Positions 33,001-44,443 of a stretch of DNA of 64,000 nucleotides are shown here, piece after piece. The notes below the pieces were generated by a model. The model was not told the origin of the DNA and did no database searches. It worked only from the letters and a program-made list of their open reading frames with translations. The number at the start of each line of letters is the position of its first letter. The stretch's first letter is position 1. The translations under genes and the position numbers were made by a program. Source of the stretch: Craterostigma plantagineum (lineage: Eukaryota; Streptophyta; Magnoliopsida; Lamiales; Linderniaceae); contig JAPQWV010000354.1 of the NCBI GenBank assembly GCA_027422505.1, positions 124,001 through 188,000 on the forward strand, read 5' to 3'.

Positions 33001-34844
33001 GCTGTCTTCCCCATTTGTGCGTACGATTTCCGGGCCTTATGCAAATCTCCGCCTTCGGGACCTCCGACTATAATGACTATGTGGGCCCGTTGTTGGCTGG
33101 GACCTGGCCCATTAGGCTCCAGCATTGGTTGTTTCCCCTTGTCCGGTCCTGGGCCTTCCTTCTCCTTAGGCCGCGTGGGTGGAGCCGATCCTCGCTCTCG
33201 ATATAAACTCCTTGAGGTGCCCCGCCTTTATCAATCTTTCTACCTCGTTCTTCAGGTGTATGCAGCGGTTGGTGTGATGTCCGTATTCGTTATGAAAGCG
33301 GCAAAACGGTCCGGACGTGGCCTTTGGGGGTCCTCCCAGGCCAACATGATGATGTCTGGCATCTGGATGTCGGGACACTACAGCCAGCACCTCCTCTAAG
33401 TTCGTCCTCAGCGGCGTATACTTCCGGTGCATGTGGGGTACCTGTTTTCTCCACCTTGCATAGGTCTCTTGGTCGCCAGGGGACGAAAGGCCTGGGTGCC
33501 TTCTCTGATCTGGCCATGGTCTCGGGTTTCCCTTCTGGGAAGTGTCTTTGACGCAGCTTCTCAAATCTTCGCTAGTTTGCTCTCTTCCAAGTTAATGTAC
33601 TTATCGGCTCTACCCGACAGCTCGTCGAATGCCTGAGGAGGCTTCTTAGATAGTGACGCGAAGAAGTCACCAACCTGCAAACCATGAACAAGAGCATTAA
33701 CTTTAACAGAGACAGTAGCTGTGGGTACCTCCAAGGCCGCCATGTTGAATCTCTTGATGTAAGTTCGAAGACTTTCATCCGACCGCTGCCTGACTTGGAA
33801 CAGAGACGTGTCGGATCTGGGGGGCTTCCTAGCACTAGCAAACTGGTTGACAAACATCTCCTGGAACTCCTCGAACGAGTGGATAACCTCCGGTTCTAGC
33901 TGGCTGAACCATTGCTGAGCGGCTCTCACCAACGTCGTTAGGAAAACTCTACACTTCACCCCTTCTGAAAAATTATGCAACAAGATAGTGTTCTTGAACC
34001 GTAAAATGTGGTCCTCCGGATCCGTGGTGCCATCGTACTCGTAGGGCAACTGCTTGAAGTTGGGCGATACTTCACCTTCCAACAACTCCTTGGCGAAGGG
34101 TGTGCCGGCCTGATGTATTCCTCAGAAATGCGGCCTAGCCGTTTTGTTCCGCATCTCCTCCACCACTCTTCGTAGGTCCGACACCTGCTTCTTGAGCTCT
34201 GATCCTCTTCCGTTCGCCACTCCCTTCTGACCGCGCGTACTATAGGTCCTGGCTCCCACTTCTCGTTCCTCGACATCCCTGCTTCTTCCTGCCCCACATC
34301 CACTGGCTACAGTCGCTGGGGGTGCCACGTTTCTTGGATGTGTGGGTTTCGTCCCTTCTTGAGGTCCTCCAGGATGTTCACCGCCTCGCTGGGGAGGTGG
34401 CTTTGGCAAATCTTCCTTCCCCTCTTCTCTAGCGGCTTCTCTTTCCGGCGGATTCCTATTGGGCTGGGGGTCTGAAGTCTCCTCCGCAGCCACTCTATTT
34501 TCTCCCACAGCTTCCATCCATTCAGAGACGTGTCCATCTGATGTTCTACCCTGAGCCGACGAGATCAGCTTTTGCTTGCCCTTGCTCCTTGCCTTCTTAG
34601 CAGTCATGGCGGCGTCGACTACACTCTTCACCAATAGATTCAGTTGTTCTACCGTCATCGTTATGGGCATTTGGGGCAAGGCTGTCCCAGAGGGTCCCGC
34701 AAAGGTGGGCGTCGCACTAGGTAATGGGGTCTTGACCGGCGGCGCTGGCGTCAGGGTTGGCGCTAGGTCTTCCCCCGTTTCTTCGATGACTTCTTCGAAT
34801 CGTCCTTGTAGGTTTTGTGCTAGTGGTGGTTGTTCCTCCATCAT
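33001..34844 (-). pseudogene. Element B gag with two CGA-to-TGA type stops
   Basis: Starts MMEEQPPLAQNLQGRFEEV at 34844. The capsid core has LPYEYDGTTDPEDHILRFKN and FLTTLVRAAQQWFSQLEPEV. The zinc-type motif is CRFHNEYGHHTNRC at about 33280-33320. The first stop (34122) sits where A reads CGA (RPHLRG against RPHF, stop, G). The second (33561) also replaces a CGA (LAKIRE against LAKI, stop, E). Frame changes near 33190 and 33005 separate it from the protease. Confidence 0.85.
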
Positions 34845-34995
34845 CGTTACTCCTGTGTATCCTAATGGTCCACTGTTCCCCTGATAACGACACTTTTCTT
34901 CTGGCTTTCTAAGGCTTCGTCCTTATAAAAAACACAAGCTCAGTCTGCTTTTCCCGCTACAACTACCCAGCGTACTCACGTCTCAGTCCGCCATT

Positions 34996-35012
34996 CCCAC
35001 AGACGGTGCCAT
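34996..35012 (-). promoter_or_regulatory. Element B primer binding site
   Basis: Minus-strand TGGCACCGTCTGTGGGA beside the 5' LTR. It differs by one base from the A and N sites (TGGCGCCG), a CpG-to-CpA type change. Confidence 0.8.
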
Positions 35013-35013
35013 T

Positions 35014-35682
35014 TGATGCGGTTATGACCCCGATCAACAAGATTTAGGTCCGGGAAAGATGGTTGACGAGTGAAACGGGCTAGGTCTAACGTTTCTGCGT
35101 GTGTTAGGATATGTGTTTCAGTGTTAGAAAAGGAAAAGAACGAGATAGACACTGATTTTACGTGGTTCGGACATACGTCCTACGTCCACGGGCCGCCAGG
35201 AACAGTTTCCACTATTCACGGTTGAGAAATACACCCTCAAACTCACGCCACTCGTTACAGTGCATCAATGGTGTAAAACAGATGAAGAAGACGACCCCAG
35301 AGGAAAATATCTAAGTGTTTAAGTGTATTGTGTTGAGTCCTGTTGGCATTTGCCTTCTCTCTCTCCCATATATCCGTTCTGTTCCCCTGTTGCCAGCTGG
35401 ACGTCCTTTTAGGGACCACTTGTCACAGGTGTACCGTGTCAGACTGGCACGCCCCCTTTCCTGGTCTCAATCTTAGCCAATCATCGCTCCCCACGTGTCC
35501 CTTGGTCGGCTATACCTTATATTTCCCGCTCAAACTCTTCTATCAGACGCGCCCTTCGTATTTCTTCCGTACAAGGCCTTCGGTCCCCAGATATCCTCGA
35601 AACCTGGTCCTTTCCCGAGAACAGTACTACTTGTCAGATATCCGAGTTAGGAGGAATGCTGATCCGCCAGTTACCCCTATCA
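35014..35682 (-). repeat. Element B 5' LTR
   Basis: Partner of 25730-26395, with the same ends and few visible substitutions (for example GGCCCGGG against GGTCCGGG near the start). Confidence 0.9.
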
Positions 35683-36792
35683 CTTTTCTTTCTCAAGTTC
35701 TTGCTCTAACTGTGCGATCTTAGAGTCCCGCTCCTTAAGCGTCTCAAGTGTGTGAATATCAGGGGAGGTGGGGCCACTAGGCTCCAAACCCCGAGAGGAA
35801 GTTGCAGACAAGAGAGTAGGCAGCAGAAAGGACAACTGACATAACATAGCACGAATCAACAAGGGATAGAAAACAACCAATGTGAGAAGGTTGGGAGAGA
35901 GATGTACCTTAGCCCAATGATGGGCAGCGAGCTCGGCAGTAGAGGCACCAGACTGTTGATGAAGCTCTTTCTGCTGTTCAACTGGCACAATGGCCTGGAT
36001 GAACTTCACCTTCTCTTCAGAGCTTAACGAGTCATAGCTATCAGGCATGTCCAACACCATCTTTCCATCGGCCTGCTGATCAATACCCCACTCAGAACCC
36101 CGATGGACGAAAGGAGTGAACTCAGAGGCGTCAGGTGAAGGAGGGCTTGTCTCCACACGTGGCCTTTTCCCCTTGGCCACAACAGTCTCCTTCTTTTTCT
36201 TCCGAGAAGGTGCAGGGGAGGCATCCTTTTTTACAGCATCACCCTCAGAGTCTGATATCACCACGTCTGCATCTCGCATGTTTGCTCTAGGAGGAGTGGT
36301 ACGAGGAGACGAGGACCTGATGGGAGATTTCCCACCCATCTCCGAGGCTGACGGGTCAGGTTCACCATGGCCTGATGAGGGAGGAGGTTCGACAGGTAGA
36401 GCCCAGAATGCATCTATCCAAGAAAATGACATACCTGCAAAAGACACATCAAGTCAGGAGGCAGACTGGAGAAAGAGGCCAGGAAGCCGGGGGAAACCTG
36501 CTTACCCTCAGGATTGAAAGGTAGCGGCTGCGAGGAGAAGCTGACGTGGTGAAGTAGGCCGGGGTAGGTCTCCAACTCAACCATGTTGAACTTCTTTTCA
36601 GAAGCTCGAAAATTCAGAAGGTTGAGAGCTGCTTCATTCTCTTCAGAACATTCTGGTTGGACCCCTGGAAGTCGTTGGGCTATTTGATGGACCCAGTGGC
36701 GATGGGGGAAGTCCCAATCACACCTTGTAGGGGTTACGAAGAAGTAGAAGGGGTGCCATTCCTTGTTATTATGGGAACCCTTGCTGAGGAAA
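35683..36792 (-). pseudogene. Element A antisense ORF, middle part
   Basis: Minus strand. 36787 down to about 36513 encodes KEWHPFYFFVTPT, WDFPHRHWVHQIAQRLPGV and FNMVELETYPGLLHH. An intron (GTAAGCAG ... TTTTGCAG) runs from about 36512 to 36435. The next exon reads GMSFSWIDAFWALP, a KKKKKE basic cluster and SEEKVKFIQAIVPVEQQ. A second likely intron follows AHHWAK at about 35908. The piece ends TLETLKERDSKIAQLEQELE at the B insertion. Intron positions match element B, so splicing of an antisense transcript is old in this family. Interrupted by element B on one side and C on the other. Confidence 0.75.
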
Positions 36793-39700
36793 TGTGGCGC
36801 CCCGCCATCTACTAACCTTTGTAACGTTATCTTACGTGACTAAATATAATATAAAGTAAACAATACGCGAAAATGCGTATTAAATTTTTCCTTTTATATA
36901 AAGGAATTCATTATGTACATGCTCAAAATATCGCTCCAACCCTATATACAAGGGAAATGTATAAGTGCGAAGCAAAAGAAACCCTAACGCCCGGCCACAC
37001 AGGTCGCATCCATGTACACACCACCCCCAAAAGTCGTTGGAAGCTTCAAAAGGTAAGCCTTGCCATCAAACGATCACGTTTTGTGGTCGCGTGCACCTAC
37101 AACACATAAACTAAGGGGTGAGCTATAAAGCTCAGTAAGTAGGAATATGCAATGTCGTGAACGTGAAAACCCCGCAAAGGCATCCGCGCCAATGCATCCC
37201 ACACCTCGTAAATCAAACTCAATCTCATATCTCTCAGGGCCCTCGGCTAACTTGCTATGCACCATAAAGAGCTCTAATCCAACATGGATAAACGTGGCAG
37301 CGACCTACGCTGGGTAGCCTACGCTAGGTTTTCCTAGGTCGCACCCTCCCAGGTCGTCCCCTCTGCCGTGCGGTAGCCCACGCTCGTAGCCTACGCTGGT
37401 TAGCCTACGCTAGGGTTCCCCCCTAGGTCGCTCCTTCCCAGGTCGCACCCTCCAGGTATCCCTCCGCTATCAGGGCATCAGCCAAATAAAATAAATAGGG
37501 CAGAAGCCCAAATAAATATATAATATAATCGACGACGCACCACGCCGTCATGGTGCCATAGAAGTAGCCCTGACTCAACTGCGAGTCGACATCAAATGCT
37601 TATATCGACAACTATCATTCGCCCTCGGGCGATAAATACTCTGCACGCTCATCTCACATAAACCCCGAATGTCTCGTGCATGCACATGGATATGCAACGT
37701 GAATTAATATCGTAAGCACTTACCATGCAGAAGCATGTCAAATAATTCACGTAATAATATAAACACCCAAGCACATAGTCACGTAAGCACATACAAATAA
37801 ATTATGTGTTGTAGTTGAAATTCCCACTTACCTGGTATCCTTAGTTATTAGCTTATCGTACTGTAAATTGCTAACCTTCGAACCCTAAATATTGAAACAT
37901 ATAATTTTAGGGTTTGTTAGTCTAATTATAATTTCACGAAATTGGCTTAATTTGAAAACCCTAATTTTAACTTATAAATTTCGAAATCCTAAAATATAGA
38001 ACTTTAACCTAGACTAAGAAATATTATTTTGGAGATAGATCTCGAGTGGAATTGTGAAATGCTATTGATATAAATCTCGGCATGTTATCAATCTCGACAT
38101 ATATTAGCTATGGATATCGAACTACATAAAAAAATCTCTGACATAGTTGATAAATCTCGATATGAATCTCGAGATGTGTCAAGTTATAACAAAAGTCGAA
38201 AGGTAAAATGTCGAAATATGTTATGTAAGGATTTCGATACTACATATGAAAATCTCGATATGTATCTTAAGATAGATTTCGATATCCATCATAAAACTAA
38301 ATTTCGGTATAAATCTCGACATTGTAATCAAAATATCGAGATGTATGTTAAGCTCTTACAAATGTCGAGATGTTAAAACAAGATGTCGATATGGAATAGG
38401 TTTCGAAGTTGTTTTCAACATCAATTCTCGACATTACACTCTTACCTCGACATTTGATTAGTCAATACACTAAGATTTCGAATTAAATAATGCACAAAGA
38501 TGTCACAGATTTCGAGATGTATGCTTGGGAATATAACCAAGATGTCGAGATGTTATTATGTATAGAAATTTCGATGTTTCTTCAAGATTACAAAAATCAA
38601 AAAAAGCAAAATTCCTATCCATACGAAATAATACATTCAAGTCTTTTCCCTAAAACAAACTCGACATCTCTTCAATCCACCCGAGAATTACCTAAGTGAA
38701 TGCTCAAAATTTCAGACCCATAGAGCTTTTGTCTATACGAATATTGTTTTTCCTACAAAAATGATTTCAACTTGATTAACCTTCAGAGTTAAGCACATAT
38801 GAATCTAAGCGGTTGGGTTAGCACAAACTTTATCGAATTTAGGTTTTTCAGAATAAAAATTTATCTCTAACCTCTTGAATACGAGAATTCTTATTGAAAA
38901 ACATATGAACTAATAAGGATCAATACTAAATTAGGTGTCCAAACTTACTTCCCACCCGAAGAGTTGTCCTAAATCGTTCTTATATCTAGTTTACTCATAA
39001 TTCGTCTAAATAAAATCCTCCAAGCTTAAACCTATACAAACCGTAAACACAAACGTAACCTTTGGTGTTTAACATTCTCTAATACACATGAAGATAAAAG
39101 ATAGTTATGATAGAAATTATACCTCTTAGCTTTGTGCGAAATTCAATACAGCTCTTAGTTCTTCTTACTCCAAGTTTTTGATGGTTTATGTTTAATGAAT
39201 TGGAGTTTTCATTCTTTATCCTTAAAGGTGGCGTGTTTGAGTAAACCATTAGTATTTTCAAGTCCTTATCCTTATTCTATTTTTACCTTACTTTAGTTTA
39301 CCTTCTAGCTTAAGTAATCGAAGTTTATCATTTCATTCGAAATCCGCTATGGTTCTTTGATTTCGATATTTCAAGTAATTACCTATCGAGATTTCTAAAT
39401 CTCGAGACTAAGAGACTCTACAATTGATTTCTTTCCATGTTGGTTATTTTCGATCTTCATCTTATCGACTTCCCCTTGCAACTATAAATTTCAAGGTTGA
39501 TTAATCAGTACCAAGATTGCGAGATGTGTTTCGAATTCATTCCTACCAATTCATGTTTCCAGAATATAATATCAACACCTAATTTACTAAATTTTCTAGG
39601 TTAGCATGCCATGTATTAGAAACCCTAAAATAAATAACTATCCTAAATTGAATTAATTCATATATGTCATGTTAGCATATAACATGAAATCATTTAAGCA

Positions 39701-39797
39701 CATGAAAATCTCAAAACATGTCTCATGCAGTCACGTAAGTCACATAATATATATGCATATTTATTGGCCAACTTACGTGCGGAACCCGGGTATTACA
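36793..39797 (-). repeat. Element C 3' LTR
   Basis: 3005 bp. Differs from the other LTR by scattered substitutions and small indels (for example a 9-bp difference near 38600, and the block near 38827-38850). Contains tandem GTAGCCTACGCT/AGGTCGCACCCTCC repeats at 37300-37460 and a TCGA-rich zone at 38030-38560. Confidence 0.9.
38030..38560. repeat. TCGA-rich interspersed motif zone in the C LTR (also at 45690-46210)
   Basis: More than twenty variants of TCTCGACAT, GATGTCGAGATG and TTTCGATAT lie in both orientations within about 530 bp. They form no strict period. The same vocabulary (TCTCGAAG, GATTTCGAAAT) appears in the LTR part of element D. They could serve as protein-binding or hairpin sites (inference). 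Confidence 0.55.
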
Positions 39798-39812
39798 TCC
39801 TCCCTCCCTTAA
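39798..39812 (-). promoter_or_regulatory. Element C polypurine tract
   Basis: Minus-strand TTAAGGGAGGGAGGA directly precedes the 3' LTR start TGTAATACCCGGG. Confidence 0.8.
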
Positions 39813-39832
39813 AAGGGATTTCGCCCCCGAAA

Positions 39833-42800
39833 TCAGGCAGGGAGAAAAAGCTCAGGGTAGCGATTCCTCATATCATCTTCTCGTTCCCAAGTGGCTTCTT
39901 CTGTTGACTGATTCTGCCATAATACTTTTACTAACGGGATCTCCTTGTTCCGCAACCGCTTTACTTCGTGCATCAAAATTTCTATGGGTCTCTCCTCATA
40001 ACTCAAGTCGGGCTTGAGTTGTTGGTGAAATTTCGTTATTCAGGACATGACTGGGATCTCCGACGTATTTTCGTAACGTCGATATGTGAAAGATGTCATG
40101 AACCTGAGCTAACGACGTTGGTAACTCTAGCTGGTAAGCAACTTCGCCAACTTTCTTTATTATTCTAAACGGTCCAACATACCTAGGACTCAATTTGCCT
40201 TTCTTTCCAAATCGCTTCACGCCTTTCATTGGGATACCTTTAGGAATACCCAATCATCTGTTGTAAACTCTAACGGTCTTCGTTTTTGGTTTGCGTAACT
40301 CTTCTGTCTACTATGGGCCTTTCGCATTCTTTCACGTATCTTTGAAATAGCCTCCGTCATTTCTTGCACCATATCAGGGCCTAACATTGTCCGTTCACCA
40401 ACTTCATCCCAATGAATCGGAGATCTGCATTTGCGTCCATATAGAGCTTCATGAGGAGCCATTCCAATCGTCGCGTGATAGCTGTTGTTGTAAGAGAACT
40501 CGATCAATGGAAGATATCGGCTCCAATTCCCTTTAAAATCGAGTACGCACGCCCTTAACATATCTTCCAATGTCTGGATTGTTCGTTCTGACTGCCCGTC
40601 AGTTTGGGGATGATAGGCAGTACTGAAAGAAAGCTTGGTTCCCAGTGCCTTCTGCAAACTCATCCAGAACTTAGACAGGAATCTTGAATCTCGGTCGGAA
40701 ATGATCGAAATTGGAACTCCGTGTAGTCGAACTATCTCTTGAACATATAATTCTGCGTATCGCTCCAAGGAGAATGTCGAGTTGATCGGCAAAAAGTGCG
40801 CAGATTTGGTCAATCGATCAACAATTACCCAAATAGCGTCGTGGCCTTTCACTGTTTTCGGCAAGCCAACGACGAAATCCATCGTGATATGGTCCCATTT
40901 CCATTCGGGAACTGGCAAAGACTGTAATGTTCCTGCCGGTCGTTGGTGTTCCGCTTTATCTGTTGGTCAGACATTGACTTACGAATGTTGCAATATCTTT
41001 CTTCATTCCTGGCCACCAATAGTTATTTCGTAACTCCCTATACATCTTGGTCGCTCCGGGGTGTATGGAATAGACCGTAGTATGTGCTTCCGTCAGTTAA
41101 TCTTTCGTAGTTCCATGTTATTGGGTACGTATAAGCGATTCTTGTAATATAAGCTTCCATCTTTTCGTACTTCAAAATCAGGGGGCACTTCTTCTTTTTG
41201 CACGCCTTTATTCTTCAAATAGAATTCATCCTTTTCTTATGCGTTCCTGATCTGCTCTATTAATGTAGGTTGGAGGGCAGTGCCGCCAATTTCGCTTCAA
41301 CTTCGCCCAATTGTACAATTTCCACCTCGAGTTGTTGTAGCTCCGCGCTCACAGCTTTTCGGCTTAATGCATCGGCGACCACATTTGCTTTGCCTGGATG
41401 GTAATTGATTACGCAGTCATAATCTTTAACAAGCTCTAGCCATCGTCGCTGCCTCATATTTAACTCCTTCTGGGTGAAGAAGTATTTCAGACTCTTGTGG
41501 TCTGTGAAAATTTCGCATCGTTCACCGTATAGATAGTGCCTCCAGATCTTCAAAGCAAAGACTACTGCGGCGAGCTCCAAATCATGAGTCGGATAATTCT
41601 TTTCATATTCTTTTAACTGTCGGGAAGCATACGCAACCACGTTCCCATTTGCATTAATACACATCCCAGACCATTTTTCGAAGCATTGCTGTATACTGAA
41701 AATCCTCCGATCCCCGTGGGTATCGTCAGAACTGGGGCCGAGGTGAGTCTTCTTTTTAATTCCTGAAAACTCTGTTCGCATTCGTCGCTCCAGTGAAATG
41801 GGGCATTATTCTTCGTTAACTTTGTTAATGTTGAGGCGATCTTCGAGAAGTCTTTAATAAATTTTCTGTAATACCCCGCTAGGCCAAAAAAACTACGTAC
41901 TTCGGTGACATTGGTTGGTTGGGGCCAATTATTTATAGCTTCGATCTTGCTTGGGTCCACGGAAATTCTTGCTCCCGAGATGACGTGTCCCAAGAATGCG
42001 ACTTGATTCAGCCACAACTCGCATTTCTTGAACTTAGCGTATAATTCTTTCTCTCGTAGTATCTCAAGAACGATCTTCAAATGTTGTTCATGTTCATTCT
42101 TCGTCCTAGAATAGATAAGGATGTCATCGATAAATATGATGACAAATTTGTCCAGAAATGGCTTGAATATGCGATTCGTTAGGTCCATGAACGCCGCTGG
42201 CGCATTAGTCATCCCAAAAGGCGTGACTAAGAACTCATAGTGCCCATATCTTGTACTGAAAGCGGTCTTTGGAACGTCTTCCTCTCGGATCTTCAACTGG
42301 TGATACCCCGATCTTAAGTCTATCTTTGAGAACACCGTTGCACCTTGATTGATCAAATAGATCATCAATTCTCGGTAGAGGGTATTTATTCTTGATGGTA
42401 ATCTTGTTCAGTTCTCGGTAATCAATACATAGTCTCATCGATCCATCTTCTTTTTAACAAACAGCACTGGTGCTCCCCATGGTGAGAAGCTAGGCTGAAT
42501 GAATCCCTTTTGTAATAATTCATCTAGCTGCTCTTTCAGTTCCTTCAATTCGGTTGGAGCTAACCGGTAAGGAGCCTTCGAAATTGGTGCAGATCCTGGT
42601 ACTAAATCGATCGTGAATTGGATCTCACGATCAGGAGGGAGTCCGGGTAAATCTTCTGGAAAAACATCGGGAAATTCTCGTACTACTGGAATTTCTTCTA
42701 ATTTCGGGGACAAGCGTTCCTCTGATGTTATTACAAAAATGAGGTATGCTTCACATCCAGCCTTGATCAAACGTCGTGCCTTCAATGCCGAAATCTTCGG

Positions 42801-43205
42801 AATACCTTTGCCTTTAGTTGTTCCAGTAAAGACGAACGGTTCACTTTTCTCTAAGCTGAACGTGACTGTGTTGTGGTTACAATCGATCACAGCTCCATAT
42901 TTAGACAGTCAGTCCATTCCTAGGATTACTTCATAATCGTTCATCGGAATGATTATGAGATCTACAGGTAGTTCTCTATCACTAACTAATACTGGGCAAT
43001 CTCGTAAGATTAGGCTAGTCCGGGTCGAAGCCCCATGTGGAATAGTTACGTTATACTCACAATCAGATTGCTGAGGTGTAATCCCGAGTCTCGCCAAGTA
43101 TTTAGATGATGCAAATGAATGCGAGGCTCCTGAGTCTATTAATATGCATGTTGGGGTATGATGTATAGATAAGGTACCTGCTACTACTGACGGATCGGTC
43201 TCTGC
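39833..43205 (-). pseudogene. Element C pol: protease, RT, RNase H, integrase, chromodomain-like tail
   Basis: Protease ILIDSGASHSFASSKYLARL at about 43120. RT has [20 protein letters not shown] and the active site FIDD ([12 protein letters not shown]). RNase H has [20 protein letters not shown] and [11 protein letters not shown]. The integrase core starts [20 protein letters not shown], with [11 protein letters not shown] and the E of [20 protein letters not shown]-type region GPFRIIKKVGEVAYQLELP. The tail KVLWQNQSTEEATWEREDDM resembles the chromodomain of chromoviruses. Damage: a Trp-to-stop at about 42907, frame changes near 42440, 42360, 41650 and 40235, and stops in the integrase zinc region (40930-41250). 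Ends at 39833. Confidence 0.88.
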
Positions 43206-44284
43206 TTACTCGGACGTCATGGTATATACACGAGCTGGTACAGTTGGTGGCCTCGCCTGGCCTGCAGCTTGACTTCCAGAAGTGTTCTCTGGGCATTGTT
43301 TTGCATAATGTCCTGGCCTTCCGCATCTGAAGCAGTTATTAGTCTGTGGAGGACAATTACCAAAATGTCGTCTCCCACACCTTGGACAATTTGGTACCGG
43401 TGCGGAAAACCTTGGTGGCATCTGATTTGGTTGTTGAGGTGGTCCAGGTCTATTCTGGAAATTAGGCTTTACGCCCTTCGAGAAAAACCATTTCTTCTGG
43501 TTTCCTCCACTCCACTGTGTTCCTTGGACAAATTTTCTTTTTGCCTCTTGTGCACGAATGATTCGAGTCTCAGCCTGTTCAGCGATTAAAGCTCTTTCTG
43601 CGACTTGAGCGTATGTGACCCCCTGAAGTCCGGCCATATTCACGTCGCGATACAATTCTGACTTCAGGCCCTCCAGAAAGCGTTCGATCTTCAGGACATC
43701 AGTGCTAACCATGGGAGTGGCAAACCTCGACAATTGTTCAAATTTTCTGATATACTCAGCCACAATCATTGTCCCTTGTCGCAGGTTAATGAACTCATTC
43801 ATTATCTGGGCTCGAACTGGAGCAGTAAAGTACTTGCTCCTGAAGAGTTCTTTAAAACGATCCCAGCTCATCGTGATCGGGTCCTCAATTGCCAGGATGG
43901 TGTCCCACCAATGGCCCGCACTTCCTCGCAGTAGAAACGCAGCACATAATACTTTCTCTTCCTCGGGAATGCGGCTGTATTGGAACATGCTCTCAAGGGT
44001 CCTTAGCCAATCCTCAGCAGACGTGGGGTCGATAGCGTCTTCGAATGTAGGCGGATTGAGTTTGCGAAACCGTTCCCCAACGATCTCGATCCTTTCTGCC
44101 TGGGAAGGTCCGCTGGTTTGTTGCCCTCAGTGTTTCGACGTTGGATTAATTCTTGGATCTGGGAAGATTGCTGACGTACTAACTCCGTAAGTTGGAGAAT
44201 AGCAGCGTCACGATTATCAGTCGGTGTTTCGGGTTCTCTACCCCGATCGGAGCTCCCACTACCTTCACTTCTTGTTCTACCCAT
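43206..44284 (-). pseudogene. Element C gag with CCHC knuckle
   Basis: Starts MGRTRSEGSGSSDRGREPET. A frame change near 44050 separates this from the long capsid frame (FQYSRIPEEEKVLCAAFLLR, RGSAGHWWDTI). The nucleocapsid has CFRCGRPGHYAKQC preceded by a CPRCGRRHFGNC variant. The retroviral-type zinc knuckle binds the genomic RNA. Confidence 0.85.
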
Positions 44285-44429
44285 CGTAAATATTCCTACC
44301 CTGATGTCCCTAAGGCCAATAAATTACGCAACACAAACAAAATTCACAGTAATAAAAACTTACTAGCAAGGCTGCTTCCACGCTTTTGAGTGTGTGTACA
44401 TAGACAGTCTACAGAAACCTGCAACCGAA

Positions 44430-44443
44430 GCTCTGATACCACC
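44430..44443 (-). promoter_or_regulatory. Element C primer binding site (initiator Met tRNA type)
   Basis: Minus-strand GGTGGTATCAGAGC directly after the 5' LTR. TGGTATCAGAGC complements the 3' end of plant initiator methionine tRNA. Confidence 0.85.

Larger units (their letters stand above)
25730..35682 (-). mobile_element. Element B: near-complete Tat-lineage Ty3/gypsy retrotransposon nested in A
   Basis: LTRs 25730-26395 and 35014-35682 (666 and 669 bp), flanked by a perfect CTTTT duplication (25725-25729 and 35683-35687). Order on the minus strand: 5' LTR, PBS (about 34996-35012), gag, pol, spacer with tandem array, antisense aORF (on +), hairpin, polypurine tract, 3' LTR. The RT and integrase catalytic motifs are intact, though the frame is interrupted. 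The LTRs look very similar by eye, so insertion is more recent than A. It interrupts the coiled-coil coding part of A's antisense ORF. Confidence 0.9.

Noticed and set aside
36873..37109. ORF repeated at 44524-44760
   Set aside because: Lies in both LTRs of element C, has no protein signature and is explained by LTR duplication.
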